From Hydrogenophaga taeniospiralis CCUG 15921 (lineage in GTDB: Bacteria; Pseudomonadota; Gammaproteobacteria; Burkholderiales; Burkholderiaceae_C): a DNA stretch of 64,000 nucleotides. The translations under genes and the position numbers were made by a program. Each line of letters starts with the position of its first letter. The stretch's first letter is position 1. The DNA lies in the NCBI RefSeq assembly GCF_001592305.1, contig NZ_BCWR01000001.1, forward strand, positions 372,001 to 436,000, read 5' to 3'. The notes below the pieces were generated by a model. The model had not been told where the DNA came from and did no database searches. It saw only the letters and a list, made by a program, of their open reading frames with translations. This document shows, piece after piece, positions 1 to 6,674 of this stretch.

Positions 1-132
1 GTAGAAGTAAGCGGTATGGCCCGGGTTGGCCGCAATGGCTGGGGCCATGTGCTTCTCCCAGACCTTTCGAACTTCCTCGCGTTGGCCAGGCTGCGTCTTG
101 TGTTTGATGATGAGAGCAAGTGCGGTGGTCAT
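1..132 (-). CDS. antibiotic biosynthesis monooxygenase (ABM) domain protein, 5' part
   Basis: Only the first 44 codons are in the window; the 3' part runs off the left edge. The reading begins MTTALALIIKHKTQPGQREE, followed by a helix containing WEKHMAPAIAANPGHTAYFY. A beta strand, a KPGQ-type turn and a helix is the opening of ABM-type small ferredoxin-fold monooxygenases, which act on quinols or similar aromatics. The start ATG is at 132, with a purine-rich GAAAGGAT element about 7 bases upstream. It is the last gene of the minus-strand series at the left end. Function beyond the family is inferred. Confidence 0.65.
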   Translation of the reverse strand, partial: MTTALALIIKHKTQPGQREEVRKVWEKHMAPAIAANPGHTAYFY

Positions 133-307
133 CGAGATCCTTTCGGTGTTGGTGGACCCGGTCTTCTGAATGGCCATGGCGTTGCCACTTCAGATCGCGG
201 CCCGCCATCTTCTCTGCGTCCAGCCACCACGTCGTATCCACCTTGAAATAACCACGTCGCATGAACCGGTTCAGCCGCTTGTTGTGCGGTGGCTCATGAA
301 CAGAGCA

Positions 308-1309
308 TCAACGGGAGACCGCCGGCCTGCGCAAGGCATCCGACTGCAGGCCATACGCCACCGCCAACATCCGCTCAAACGCTTCCCTGCGGCTGGCGGC
401 TACGAGGCGCAGCACCCCCTTGTCTTGCAGTACCGTGATCAGCTTGGTCGGCGCCCGCAGCTTGTCGCCCACGATCTCCACGTGGCCGGCCTGCACCTGC
501 ACGCGGTCCACTGCGGCGCCGGTTTCGACCCGTGCATTGCGTTGCTCGGCCAACGAGAAAATGTCATCGCTTTCCAGGCAACGGCCGTTGGCTTCGCGGC
601 GGCAAGTGCCCTCTTCAGCGGTGTCTATCTTCAGGTAGTTGACCCCCGCCAGCAGCTGACCGGGCTCGGTGATGAAGTCTGACGAAAACGTGATGTCTTT
701 CCACTTTGGGCCGGTGAAGATGTGGCAGCTCAGCGGCAACAGGCCCAGCGTCAGAGGGTAGAGCCAGTTCTTGCCACAGGTGCTGGCCGCGTCGATGCCG
801 GAGAACGGACCGGAGATGGTCACCAGCCGCCAGTTCACAGCCTGGGGGGCTGGCAATGACGGTGCCGGCTCCACTGCATCGGTCAGCGCTCTGCGTGCGA
901 TCAGTGCGCCCTGGCTGTGACCGACGACGGTGACGGGTGGGCCGCCAGACAGCGCGGTGAGTTGCGTGGCGGCGCTGCGCAGGGCACCCGCGCTGTCGTC
1001 GAGCGCCGCGCGGTCGTCGTAGGTGAAGCAGGCCGATTGCTGGCCCTGGAAGGCCAGCACCTGTGCCAGCGCACGGAACTGGCCCGAAGATCCGAAACAG
1101 CCGTGGACCAGCACGGTGACCGGCTCGCCCGCTTTCAGGTGCAGGCTGCGGTCCGGGTTGTCGGTGCAGGGGCCCAGGCCGGCAATACTGAGCGTGACGT
1201 CGGGCGGCGGTAGGCGACCCGGCTCCAGGTCAGGCGCGACGATGGGGTCGTAAGACGCACAGCCGACCAACAGGCAGGCAGACATCAACAGCTGGGCGAC
1301 TTTTATCAT
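308..1309 (-). CDS. alpha/beta-hydrolase (lipase-like) lipoprotein
   Basis: The protein is 333 aa if it starts at the ATG at 1309. The frame stays open to a TTG at 1363, but only the 1309 start puts a lipoprotein signal at the N-terminus: MIKVAQLLMSACLLVGC, with a good lipobox (LVGC). The mature part carries HG at the oxyanion position (VHGCFGSSGQF) and a nucleophile elbow GHSQG inside VTVVGHSQGALIARRAL, both typical of alpha/beta-hydrolase lipases. It probably sits on the outer membrane and hydrolyses an ester. The substrate is unknown. The upstream DUF4256 gene stops 57 bases before this start on the same strand, so co-transcription is likely. Confidence 0.75.
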   Translation of the reverse strand: MIKVAQLLMSACLLVGCASYDPIVAPDLEPGRLPPPDVTLSIAGLGPCTDNPDRSLHLKAGEPVTVLVHGCFGSSGQFRALAQVLAFQGQQSACFTYDDRAALDDSAGALRSAATQLTALSGGPPVTVVGHSQGALIARRALTDAVEPAPSLPAPQAVNWRLVTISGPFSGIDAASTCGKNWLYPLTLGLLPLSCHIFTGPKWKDITFSSDFITEPGQLLAGVNYLKIDTAEEGTCRREANGRCLESDDIFSLAEQRNARVETGAAVDRVQVQAGHVEIVGDKLRAPTKLITVLQDKGVLRLVAASRREAFERMLAVAYGLQSDALRRPAVSR

Positions 1310-1366
1310 GTCTCGGGAGGATAGTTCAGAAACCTGGCCAACGCCGGGCGGTCGGCACGCCAAGAC

Positions 1367-1918
1367 TCAGACCCGCAGCCAACCCCGAAAACCCCTGGCC
1401 GCGTAGTACGACTGCACGCCGTTGTGATAGATGAACACCCGGCCGTAGCGCCGGTCACCAAACAGGGCCCCACCGAGCGCCCGGACCTCCGGCGGCGTCT
1501 GGAGCCAGCTGGACGTCTTCAAGTCAAACTCACCGTGCGCCTGCAGCGCCCGGTACTGCTCCTCCGTCAGCAGCTCAATGCCCATCGCAGCGGCCATCTC
1601 GGCCGCGCTGCTCTCGGGCCTGTTTTCCTTCCTGGCGGCACGCGCTTCGGCGTCGAAACAGGTGCTTCTGCGCCCCGTGGGGCTTTCCGGGGAACAGTCG
1701 CAGAAAACGATGTGACCGGAATCCGTGGCCTCCCCCAGAACGTCCGGCTCGCCGCCCGTGGCCTCCATCGCTTGCAACGATTTCAGCGCATCGGGATGGC
1801 CTTCGAGCCTGGCGCGCACGTCTGACCAAGCCGCCCCGGCATGCCGGTGCATGTGTTTCTCGAAGCGGGTCTGGAGCAGTTGGAGCAATGCTTCGGTTTC
1901 TGTGGTCTTCATGGTCAT
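1367..1918 (-). CDS. DUF4256 domain protein
   Basis: 183 aa, recognised as DUF4256 from its conserved C-terminal half: LTEEQYRALQAHGEFDLKTS, then SWLQTP, ALGGALFGDRRYGRVF, YHNGVQSYYAARGFRG. The family has no established biochemical role. A second in-frame ATG two codons downstream (1912) is equally possible as start, and neither has a strong ribosome-binding site. It lies 60 bases after the DHFR-like gene on the same strand. Family assignment is firm, function unknown. Confidence 0.85.
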   Translation of the reverse strand: MTMKTTETEALLQLLQTRFEKHMHRHAGAAWSDVRARLEGHPDALKSLQAMEATGGEPDVLGEATDSGHIVFCDCSPESPTGRRSTCFDAEARAARKENRPESSAAEMAAAMGIELLTEEQYRALQAHGEFDLKTSSWLQTPPEVRALGGALFGDRRYGRVFIYHNGVQSYYAARGFRGWLRV

Positions 1919-1978
1919 GGCGCTTTCATGATTGATGGCAGTGAATTGTGTTGCTGTGCTTCGGTGGTTTGGCCGCCC

Positions 1979-2608
1979 TCACTGGCGCACATAGCGCAAG
2001 TGTGTGGCGGCTGGTCCATCAAGAACCCTGTCGATGCGAAACTGTGGCCCCGGGTCGCGCAGGTTCTCGAAGAGACGCCGCCCGCTGCCGAACAACACCG
2101 GTGCCAAGGCGATTTCCAGCTCGTCGACGACACCCAGGTTCAGATACTGCTGGATCACGTCCGCCCCACCCGCGATACGAACATCACGGCTACCTGCGGC
2201 TTCCCGCGCCAGCTCCAGGGCACGCGCCGGCCCGTCATTGATGAAGTGAAACGTCGTCCCACCGGGGCGCACCCAAGGTTCGCGTTTCTCGTGGGTCAGC
2301 ACGTAGACCGGCGTGTGAAACGGCGCCTCTTCTGGCCAGGCGACCTCGCCCTGGTCGAACATGCGCTTGCCCATGACGTTGGCACCGATGCGCTCCGTGG
2401 TGCTGCGAAGCAGGTCATTGACCGGGCCGGTCTCGCCCCCTGGCCCGAGCTTGAGGTTCTCTCGGAAATATTGTTGATTGATGACCCAGGCCATCAGCGC
2501 ACCCCACTTGGCGCCCCAGTTCTTGTATTCAGGCTTGCCCATGGTCATGCCTTCCGGTGCCATGTAGCCATCGAGGCTCAGCCCAATGTTGACGAATACT
2601 TTGCTCAT
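1979..2608 (-). CDS. RibD C-terminal / dihydrofolate-reductase-like family protein
   Basis: 209 aa from the ATG at 2608, chosen because AGAGGAA lies 6-7 bases upstream and the family begins here (MSKVFVNIGLSLDGYMAPEG). Conserved features are the N-terminal SLDGY, the mid-protein VMGKRMF, PVYVLTHEKR and the Gly-rich IAGGADVIQQYL cofactor loop, ending in ELEIALAPVLFGSGRRLF. The fold binds NADPH. Members include riboflavin reductases and many uncharacterised stand-alone reductases like this one, so the substrate is not known. It follows the DUF4287 gene by 29 bases. Confidence 0.85.
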   Translation of the reverse strand: MSKVFVNIGLSLDGYMAPEGMTMGKPEYKNWGAKWGALMAWVINQQYFRENLKLGPGGETGPVNDLLRSTTERIGANVMGKRMFDQGEVAWPEEAPFHTPVYVLTHEKREPWVRPGGTTFHFINDGPARALELAREAAGSRDVRIAGGADVIQQYLNLGVVDELEIALAPVLFGSGRRLFENLRDPGPQFRIDRVLDGPAATHLRYVRQ

Positions 2609-2637
2609 GGTGTTCCTCTCGCAAGCGAGCTTGCTGC

Positions 2638-2850
2638 CTACTTCTTTTGTGCCACAAACCACGCGACCAGCGCATTGGCGTGGCCGTGCCCCAGCTGATG
2701 CTCGGCCTTCAGATGGCCGACGAGTTCCATGTGCTTGAGCGGCCCGGCTTTCTCAAGGACTTGCATCCAGTGGGCAATGGGTTTGCCGTACTTCTTCTCG
2801 ATGGATGGAAAGTAGGAAGCCGGACCTTTGATGGGTTCTTGAGCAGACAT
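2638..2850 (-). CDS. DUF4287 small protein
   Basis: 70 aa from the ATG at 2850, with GAAAGGAA 6 bases upstream. The open frame continues upstream to 3009, but that extension shows no family resemblance and lacks a ribosome-binding site. The sequence (YFPSIEKKYGKPIAHWMQVL, then HMELVGHLKAEHQLGHGHAN) matches DUF4287, a small helical family of unknown function often next to other small stress or accessory genes. It heads a minus-strand group with the DHFR-like and DUF4256 genes. It is the first gene after the attC-like site at 3041-3127, so that site marks the end of the cassette block. Confidence 0.85.
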   Translation of the reverse strand: MSAQEPIKGPASYFPSIEKKYGKPIAHWMQVLEKAGPLKHMELVGHLKAEHQLGHGHANALVAWFVAQKK

Positions 2851-3040
2851 TTGAATTCCTTTCAGTCGTTGCTGCGAGTGAGGGGGAGCGCATTCGGTGA
2901 CGTGCTCCCCTTCAACGACGATCCAAGGGATTGAGTTTCGACAGGCGAGTACAAGTTTTTTTCCAGGGCCTGCACGGCAAGACTCAAGTGTCGGGCGGGT
3001 ATCAGCCATGAACCGCCGTTGCTATGTCGGCGAAGCAGTC

Positions 3041-3127
3041 ATCCAACGCGAAGATGAACGGACCATCAACACTCGCGGCGAAGCCGCCTCCTGCAGTTGC
3101 ACGTCCGTGTCGATTGACAAGTTAACC
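3041..3127 (-). repeat. attC-like recombination site (attC2) of the ankyrin cassette
   Basis: Read on the minus strand, this begins with R''-type GGTTAAC (3127-3121), which contains the stop codon of the ankyrin gene, and ends with GTTGGAT (3047-3041), a perfect match to GTTRRRY. Between them are paired blocks ACGGAC/GTCCGT, CAAC/GTTG and GCGGC/GCCGC around a TTC loop. They are separated by unpaired stretches, the imperfect-hairpin layout of attC sites. R'' is an exact reverse complement of GTTAACC, the bases found at the other end of the same cassette (3497-3491). That is the relation expected when the cassette is circularised. Confidence 0.6.
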
Positions 3128-3487
3128 TGCATCGTTGAAGACCTTCAATACCGGAGCGTACCCTTCCTCCTCTGCCGAGTCACAGGGAGTTCTGCCAGTA
3201 GAGTTTTGAATGTCGGCTCGGGCTCCGCGCTGCAACAAGGTCCGGACTGCTGCATGTTGCCGCGAGGAGACTGCCTCGTGAAGCGGCGTGGCGCCTTGGA
3301 AATCCGCAGCGTCTATGTCAGCTCCAGCAGCAAGAAGCACGTCGATTCCAGCGACATCGCCCAGTGCAGCCATCCAATGCAATGGAGTCTGCCCAGAGGC
3401 TCCGCGACTCGTGACGCTCATTACTTGAACTCCACTGAATTCAGCCAGCGCAGCAGCGTCATCTAGGGCTTCGGCCAGTGTCAGCAT
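3122..3487 (-). CDS. small ankyrin-repeat protein (cassette gene)
   Basis: 121 aa from the ATG at 3487. A GTG at 3508 is also in frame but lies inside the attC-like site, so the ATG just 3 bases after the cassette boundary is preferred. No clear ribosome-binding site is visible. Two ankyrin repeats are easily read, GQTPLHWMAALGD and GATPLHEAVSSRQHAAVRTL, followed by a partial third (TGRTPCDSAEEEGY). Ankyrin repeats mediate protein binding. No catalytic domain or signal peptide is present. The gene and its attC fill a 450-base cassette, and the stop codon overlaps the attC. Similar small ankyrin proteins sometimes act as immunity or inhibitor proteins, but nothing here shows a partner. Confidence 0.75.
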   Translation of the reverse strand: MLTLAEALDDAAALAEFSGVQVMSVTSRGASGQTPLHWMAALGDVAGIDVLLAAGADIDAADFQGATPLHEAVSSRQHAAVRTLLQRGARADIQNSTGRTPCDSAEEEGYAPVLKVFNDAG

Positions 3488-3490
3488 GTG

Positions 3491-3559
3491 GGTTAACCCG
3501 AAGGTCACCGGCGCTGCGCGGCTTTATCACGCAGCGTCCGGTGGACCGTAGGGTTGGAC
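3491..3559 (-). repeat. attC recombination site (attC1) of the four-gene cassette
   Basis: Read on the minus strand, it runs from GTCCAAC (3559-3553, fits RYYYAAC) to GTTAACC (3497-3491). The two halves are imperfect inverted repeats: GGTCCACCGGACGCTGCG against GGTCACCGGCGCTGCG. The left half therefore has two extra unpaired bases (extrahelical bases), and a mismatched 5-base spacer (CCTAC against CCGAA) separates the R and L boxes. The loop is about 12 bases. Extrahelical bases, unpaired central spacer and a terminal loop are the defining structure of integron attC sites. The stop codon of the cyclase-like gene lies one base before R''. Confidence 0.8.
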
Positions 3560-3560
3560 G

Positions 3561-4553
3561 TCACTTTCCGGTCTTAAATAGATGATGAATCCTCGTGTCT
3601 ATCATCCTTTGCCGTATTAGTAGCGGGCAAATCTCATCCGGTATGTGTTCGGCTGCCGCCCTAAGTCGCTTGTTGCCAGCGATGTAATCAAAGACCTTCG
3701 CAGTAAGCTTTTCGACTTGACACTCGACAGCAATTTTTGCTAGCAACGAGTAGAAGATAACGTCGCCGCCAACTAGCGCAGTTACTTCAAATGCGATCTT
3801 GGGGTTGAACACAAGATGTTTAACCGGTAGAGGGATATCTGAGTACTCCGATGTCCTTGAGTCGAATCCAATTTTTGAGTAATCGTAGCTCTTGATCCAA
3901 GTCACTATCAGCGGCACGTAGTAGCGACTTACCCGCCGCGAGCCATGGCTCATGAGCATGTATGTCTTTAGTAAATTATTAAGCGCTGGCAAATGTTCCT
4001 CTGGAATTCGAATATCCCGGATTACGATAGGCTTCTTGGTTGCGTCAGTCGGAAAATAGGCTGAAGTAGTCGTATTGACTTCAAGCCACTTTTCATCACT
4101 GACACTCCCGTGGACTTGAATTGCAACCCCTTTGAGATTCTTTTCGAGCAACGCTGGATAGACAAATGCCTTCGGAAACCAATAGCCATGCAGCTTTCGC
4201 TTACGATCTGCGACTATTTCTTTGCTTTGTTTTGGAAGGGCTGCAAACTCGAAATGATCACGCTCCCCTTGAGAAATAGCACCCTTCAAGAAGATGTTGT
4301 AATCCCAAAGCACGTACTGTAGCCGCGCAAGATACGAACCAAGTCGGTCAAGGCTTGAGCTGTTGGCGAAAGCGCAATCACTGAAGGCAAAGACTTCATC
4401 GCTCTTGTCAAGATGTCGGTCTACGGCATCGCACAACGCCAAGCGAAAACGACGCAATTGATCGTAATAGGAGTCTCCATCGCCAAGACTCGCGTCGCCT
4501 ATTCCGAGAAGATCAACATAGGCTACGAAATTTTGTGTATCGACAGCCATCAT
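3561..4553 (-). CDS. protein resembling a class III nucleotidyl cyclase core (cassette gene 4)
   Basis: 330 aa, starting ATGATG and overlapping the previous gene's stop. The N-terminal 110 residues follow the order of a class III cyclase core. FVAYVDLLGIGD (residues 9-20) corresponds to the first metal-binding Asp strand. DEVFAFSDCAFANSS (about 52-66) corresponds to the second Asp hairpin. After a helix comes IFLKGAISQGE (about 87-97), like the G-x-x-x-G strand. The remaining 230 residues match no family I recognise. No membrane segment or signal peptide is seen. If active it could make a cyclic or linear nucleotide signal, and Pycsar anti-phage systems use this fold. This is a pattern reading only: canonical purine-specifying residues were not identified, and it could be a degenerate, non-catalytic fold. 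Confidence 0.55.
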   Translation of the reverse strand: MMAVDTQNFVAYVDLLGIGDASLGDGDSYYDQLRRFRLALCDAVDRHLDKSDEVFAFSDCAFANSSSLDRLGSYLARLQYVLWDYNIFLKGAISQGERDHFEFAALPKQSKEIVADRKRKLHGYWFPKAFVYPALLEKNLKGVAIQVHGSVSDEKWLEVNTTTSAYFPTDATKKPIVIRDIRIPEEHLPALNNLLKTYMLMSHGSRRVSRYYVPLIVTWIKSYDYSKIGFDSRTSEYSDIPLPVKHLVFNPKIAFEVTALVGGDVIFYSLLAKIAVECQVEKLTAKVFDYIAGNKRLRAAAEHIPDEICPLLIRQRMIDTRIHHLFKTGK

Positions 4554-5635
4554 TCCTCTCCCACATAGAATGGAAATACGCTAATATACCGCTCATGCAA
4601 CAAGATTGCCGCTTGTCGAGCAACTTTATCACGTTGGTAGATAATCCAACGTTGCGTCCGAAAGTGGGCTTTTGATGTATGAAAGAAGGTGCTTAGTTCG
4701 ACAACTTTTGCCTTGCTATCAGCTTCACGAGTTAAGAAGTAGAGACAATAGTGACCAGTGGCTAGCTGACCGATGTCGCGGGCTAACTTCGCGATAGAAA
4801 GCTGACCGCCATTTACGTGCGAGCGGGCTATCCGCTCAGCAATATGCTCTCTTTCGCAAGGGATCGGTAAATTAGCCGTCTGCTTGGCGAACGAGGCAAA
4901 ATTTGACCATAGAGCAACATACGATGTTAGGTCTAGATCGCTGTTTGCCGAGCGATTTCTGGGGGTCACTGTTCGTGCGAATGCCGCGAGCGGGAAATAA
5001 CGATTACCTTCTCCTGAACCATAAGCAGCATGGCCAATCAGATTGTTTTTTTGCGCGAACTGCGCTTTAACGCTTGCCACGACCTGGGCGCTCAAGTGAT
5101 CTCGTATGCCTGTCCACGGCTGAGCCCTTGCATGAATCATTGCCATATCAAGTAAGACATCATGGAGCAGGAAAGGCAATGTGGGTACCGAAGACTTAAC
5201 CACAGCAAGCATCCCGCCGTTGTCTGACCGCTCCAATTTTGGAATCTGGTTTCCATCTATCGATATACCAATTAGGTGAGATATGCCATGACCATCTAGC
5301 TCAATGGTCGTCGTGTTATCAATAAGCTCATCCAGATGAAGCGTTACGCGAACTTCCGACTTGTTTCCCTCAAAAGCGGAGATTGTGTGTGACGGGGTGA
5401 CCTCACATATAGGAACCCAGTCCCACTCCGGGGACAAGATAGGAAGCAAGACTCCATGGTCTTTTCGTAGCGACTGCGCTGTATGTAAAACTTCATCGAT
5501 CCCTTCTCGGATTTTCCGCTTTACGTCTTCCAGCAACGGTCGCCGTTCATGTTCTGATGCCCCAACCAAGATTCGCCGCGTAATCTTGAGGTGTGGTTTT
5601 TTTAGGGCAAATCTCTGATCCTTCTTTGCGCTCAT
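4550..5635 (-). CDS. conserved-looking protein of unknown family (cassette gene 3)
   Basis: 361 aa from the ATG at 5635, preceded by GGGGAGGA and overlapping the stop of the 71-aa gene. I do not recognise the family. The N-terminus is basic (MSAKKDQRFALKKPHLKITR), followed by a charged helix (residues about 30-60). The middle is strand-rich with acidic patches (VTLHLDELIDNTTTIELDGH). The C-terminal third is helical and basic, containing HTSKAHFRTQRWIIYQRDKV. No transmembrane segment, signal peptide or nucleotide-binding loop is evident. Its tight coupling to the cyclase-like gene suggests the two products act together. Codon use and base composition match the rest of the cassette and differ from the flanking genome. 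Confidence 0.7.
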   Translation of the reverse strand: MSAKKDQRFALKKPHLKITRRILVGASEHERRPLLEDVKRKIREGIDEVLHTAQSLRKDHGVLLPILSPEWDWVPICEVTPSHTISAFEGNKSEVRVTLHLDELIDNTTTIELDGHGISHLIGISIDGNQIPKLERSDNGGMLAVVKSSVPTLPFLLHDVLLDMAMIHARAQPWTGIRDHLSAQVVASVKAQFAQKNNLIGHAAYGSGEGNRYFPLAAFARTVTPRNRSANSDLDLTSYVALWSNFASFAKQTANLPIPCEREHIAERIARSHVNGGQLSIAKLARDIGQLATGHYCLYFLTREADSKAKVVELSTFFHTSKAHFRTQRWIIYQRDKVARQAAILLHERYISVFPFYVGEE

Positions 5636-5847
5636 ACGTCCTCCCCGATAATTGTTAAGAACTGATACCACTCAGTCATATCCCAATCAACTCTCCTACC
5701 CCATTCTTGCAAAATAGTCAAAATTGCAAATGCACTCGCTTGTGACGTCAAACGTTTGAACTCAGCGGCCGCCAGGGGCTGTCCGCTGGAATGATGGATT
5801 GAGCCTTTAGGCGCGTTCATTCCAAGAGCGCCTAATACGCCAAGCAT
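5632..5847 (-). CDS. 71-aa protein of unknown function (cassette gene 2)
   Basis: The frame starts at ATG 5847 (71 aa); an internal ATG at 5820 (62 aa) lies nearer the upstream stop and is equally credible. It overlaps the end of the coiled-coil gene and its own stop overlaps the next start (ATGA), so translation is probably coupled on both sides. The sequence is soluble and helical, with a C-terminal WGRRVDWDMTEWYQFLTIIG segment rich in tryptophan and acidic residues. No family is recognised. Conservation of coupling on both sides argues that it is real despite its size. Confidence 0.6.
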   Translation of the reverse strand: MLGVLGALGMNAPKGSIHHSSGQPLAAAEFKRLTSQASAFAILTILQEWGRRVDWDMTEWYQFLTIIGEDV

Positions 5848-6421
5848 AAAATTTTATGATAAGCAGTGTAATTTTTCTTGGGTAGTCGCCATTTCGATAG
5901 CAATAGATAATTTCTCGATCAATCAACTTTCTGATTTCATCTGCCAGCTTAAGCATGGCACTTGCAAGCTCGATGTTGTCTCTCAGTCGTTTTACCCAAT
6001 CAGCCACTCGCGCTATGGCCGATAGTCCCTCGTCTAAGCCATAAAGCTTGTAGCGGTAAACGGTCTTTGCTTTTTGTAGATGCTTTTTATTGTTATCTAT
6101 TCGATCTTTGTATTGCTGGATTGATCTCTCAAGAGAGGGATCGTTTTTGTGCGCTGTTAGCTGAAACTTCTTAACCAGGATATCGGCCGTGGCGAGAATC
6201 TCATGCATATTCTCACCAATGCCGATCATGCCATCCTCTAGAAGCTTTCTAATTGCCTCTTGCCTCTTGATTCTTTCATCAATCTTCTTCGCTTGGATTG
6301 CGCCAAGAAGGCTGAACATAGCGGTTAATGAGGTCGTCGCCAGGGCACCTAAACCAGCCATCACAAGAAACGCATCCTTGTTCTTTATGAAGAAGTCGAG
6401 TGTTGTCTGTTCAAGAATCAT
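5807..6421 (-). CDS. membrane-anchored coiled-coil protein (cassette gene 1)
   Basis: 204 aa. Residues about 16-41 form one strongly hydrophobic, Ala/Gly-rich segment (AFLVMAGLGALATTSLTAMF then SLLGAI), long enough to cross the inner membrane once. After it come about 130 residues of charged amphipathic helix (IDERIKRQEAIRKLLEDG, SIQQYKDRIDNNKKHLQKAK), a likely coiled coil in the cytoplasm. The basic C-terminus (ITLLIIKFYAWRIRR) could lie on the membrane. It is the first gene of the cassette operon. Such a layout would suit a membrane effector or a scaffold for the downstream proteins. No known family was recognised, and no nucleotide-binding domain is apparent. Confidence 0.7.
   Translation of the reverse strand: MILEQTTLDFFIKNKDAFLVMAGLGALATTSLTAMFSLLGAIQAKKIDERIKRQEAIRKLLEDGMIGIGENMHEILATADILVKKFQLTAHKNDPSLERSIQQYKDRIDNNKKHLQKAKTVYRYKLYGLDEGLSAIARVADWVKRLRDNIELASAMLKLADEIRKLIDREIIYCYRNGDYPRKITLLIIKFYAWRIRRSWNERA
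5858..5871 (-). repeat. 14-bp direct repeat, copy inside the coiled-coil gene
   Basis: TTACACTGCTTATC on the minus strand, identical to 6581-6568 in the leader of the same cassette. It lies just upstream of the ATG of the 71-aa gene. Both copies follow an A-rich run. Confidence 0.6.
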
Positions 6422-6459
6422 GCGTGGCTCGCCTTAGTAGAAAAGGCCCGACGAACAGC

Positions 6460-6519
6460 GTTTATCAGCCGCGAAACGACGTGTGAAGCAAGCATGGGAT
6501 CCCTTTGCGGCTGATAAAC
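6460..6519. repeat. inverted repeat in the leader of the four-gene cassette
   Basis: GTTTATCAGCCGC (6460-6472) and its exact reverse complement (6507-6519) flank a 34-base loop. It lies between the candidate promoter and the first cassette gene, whose ATG is 38 bases further on. A 13-base perfect stem here could act as an attenuator, an operator for a dimeric regulator or the trace of a mobile element. No T-run follows, so a classical terminator is less likely. Confidence 0.6.
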
Positions 6520-6567
6520 CTTGTTGAACTGAACCGCGCGAAGCGGCGGCATGGTCTTCTTCTTCTG

Positions 6568-6581
6568 GATAAGCAGTGTAA
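6568..6581 (-). repeat. 14-bp direct repeat, copy in cassette leader
   Basis: TTACACTGCTTATC on the minus strand, the partner of 5871-5858. It contains the TACACT proposed as the -10 box of the cassette promoter. Confidence 0.6.
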
Positions 6582-6604
6582 GTTTTAACTGCTGAAGCGG
6601 GCAA
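6575..6604 (-). promoter_or_regulatory. candidate sigma-70 promoter of the cassette operon
   Basis: On the minus strand TTGCCC (6604-6599) and TACACT (6580-6575) are 18 bases apart, in front of an A-rich stretch in an otherwise GC-rich region. The start codon of the first cassette gene is about 150 bases downstream. Fit is 4 of 6 at each box, so this is a plausible but unproven promoter. Confidence 0.35.
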
Positions 6605-6674
6605 TGACAGATGCCGACTTACTGGCCGATTGTGTGCGGCTCTCCACGCTCGTGTGTCTGCGTGTGAGTCCAAC

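Larger units (their letters stand above)
3497..6673 (-). mobile_element. putative integron gene cassette carrying four genes
   Basis: Bounded at 3497 by the crossover point of attC1 and at 6673/6674 by a minus-strand GTTGGAC core. The 5' boundary bases TTGGAC would rebuild, in the excised circle, an R' (GTTGGAC) that is the exact complement of this cassette's R'' (GTCCAAC). It holds four same-strand genes with overlapping stops and starts, plus a roughly 250-base leader with a candidate promoter. The coding sequences are visibly richer in A+T than the surrounding genome. At about 3.2 kb it is large for a cassette. No integron integrase gene is present in the window, so the block fits the CALIN category (attC clusters lacking an integrase). 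Confidence 0.6.

Noticed and set aside
133..307. Possible further attC between the lipase-like and ABM genes (TGAACCGGTTCA hairpin)
   Set aside because: Too short, poor pairing outside the central palindrome and no RYYYAAC/GTTRRRY pair in the right places.
3127..3508. GTG start at 3508 for the ankyrin gene
   Set aside because: It lies inside the attC-like site; the ATG right after the core is the usual arrangement.
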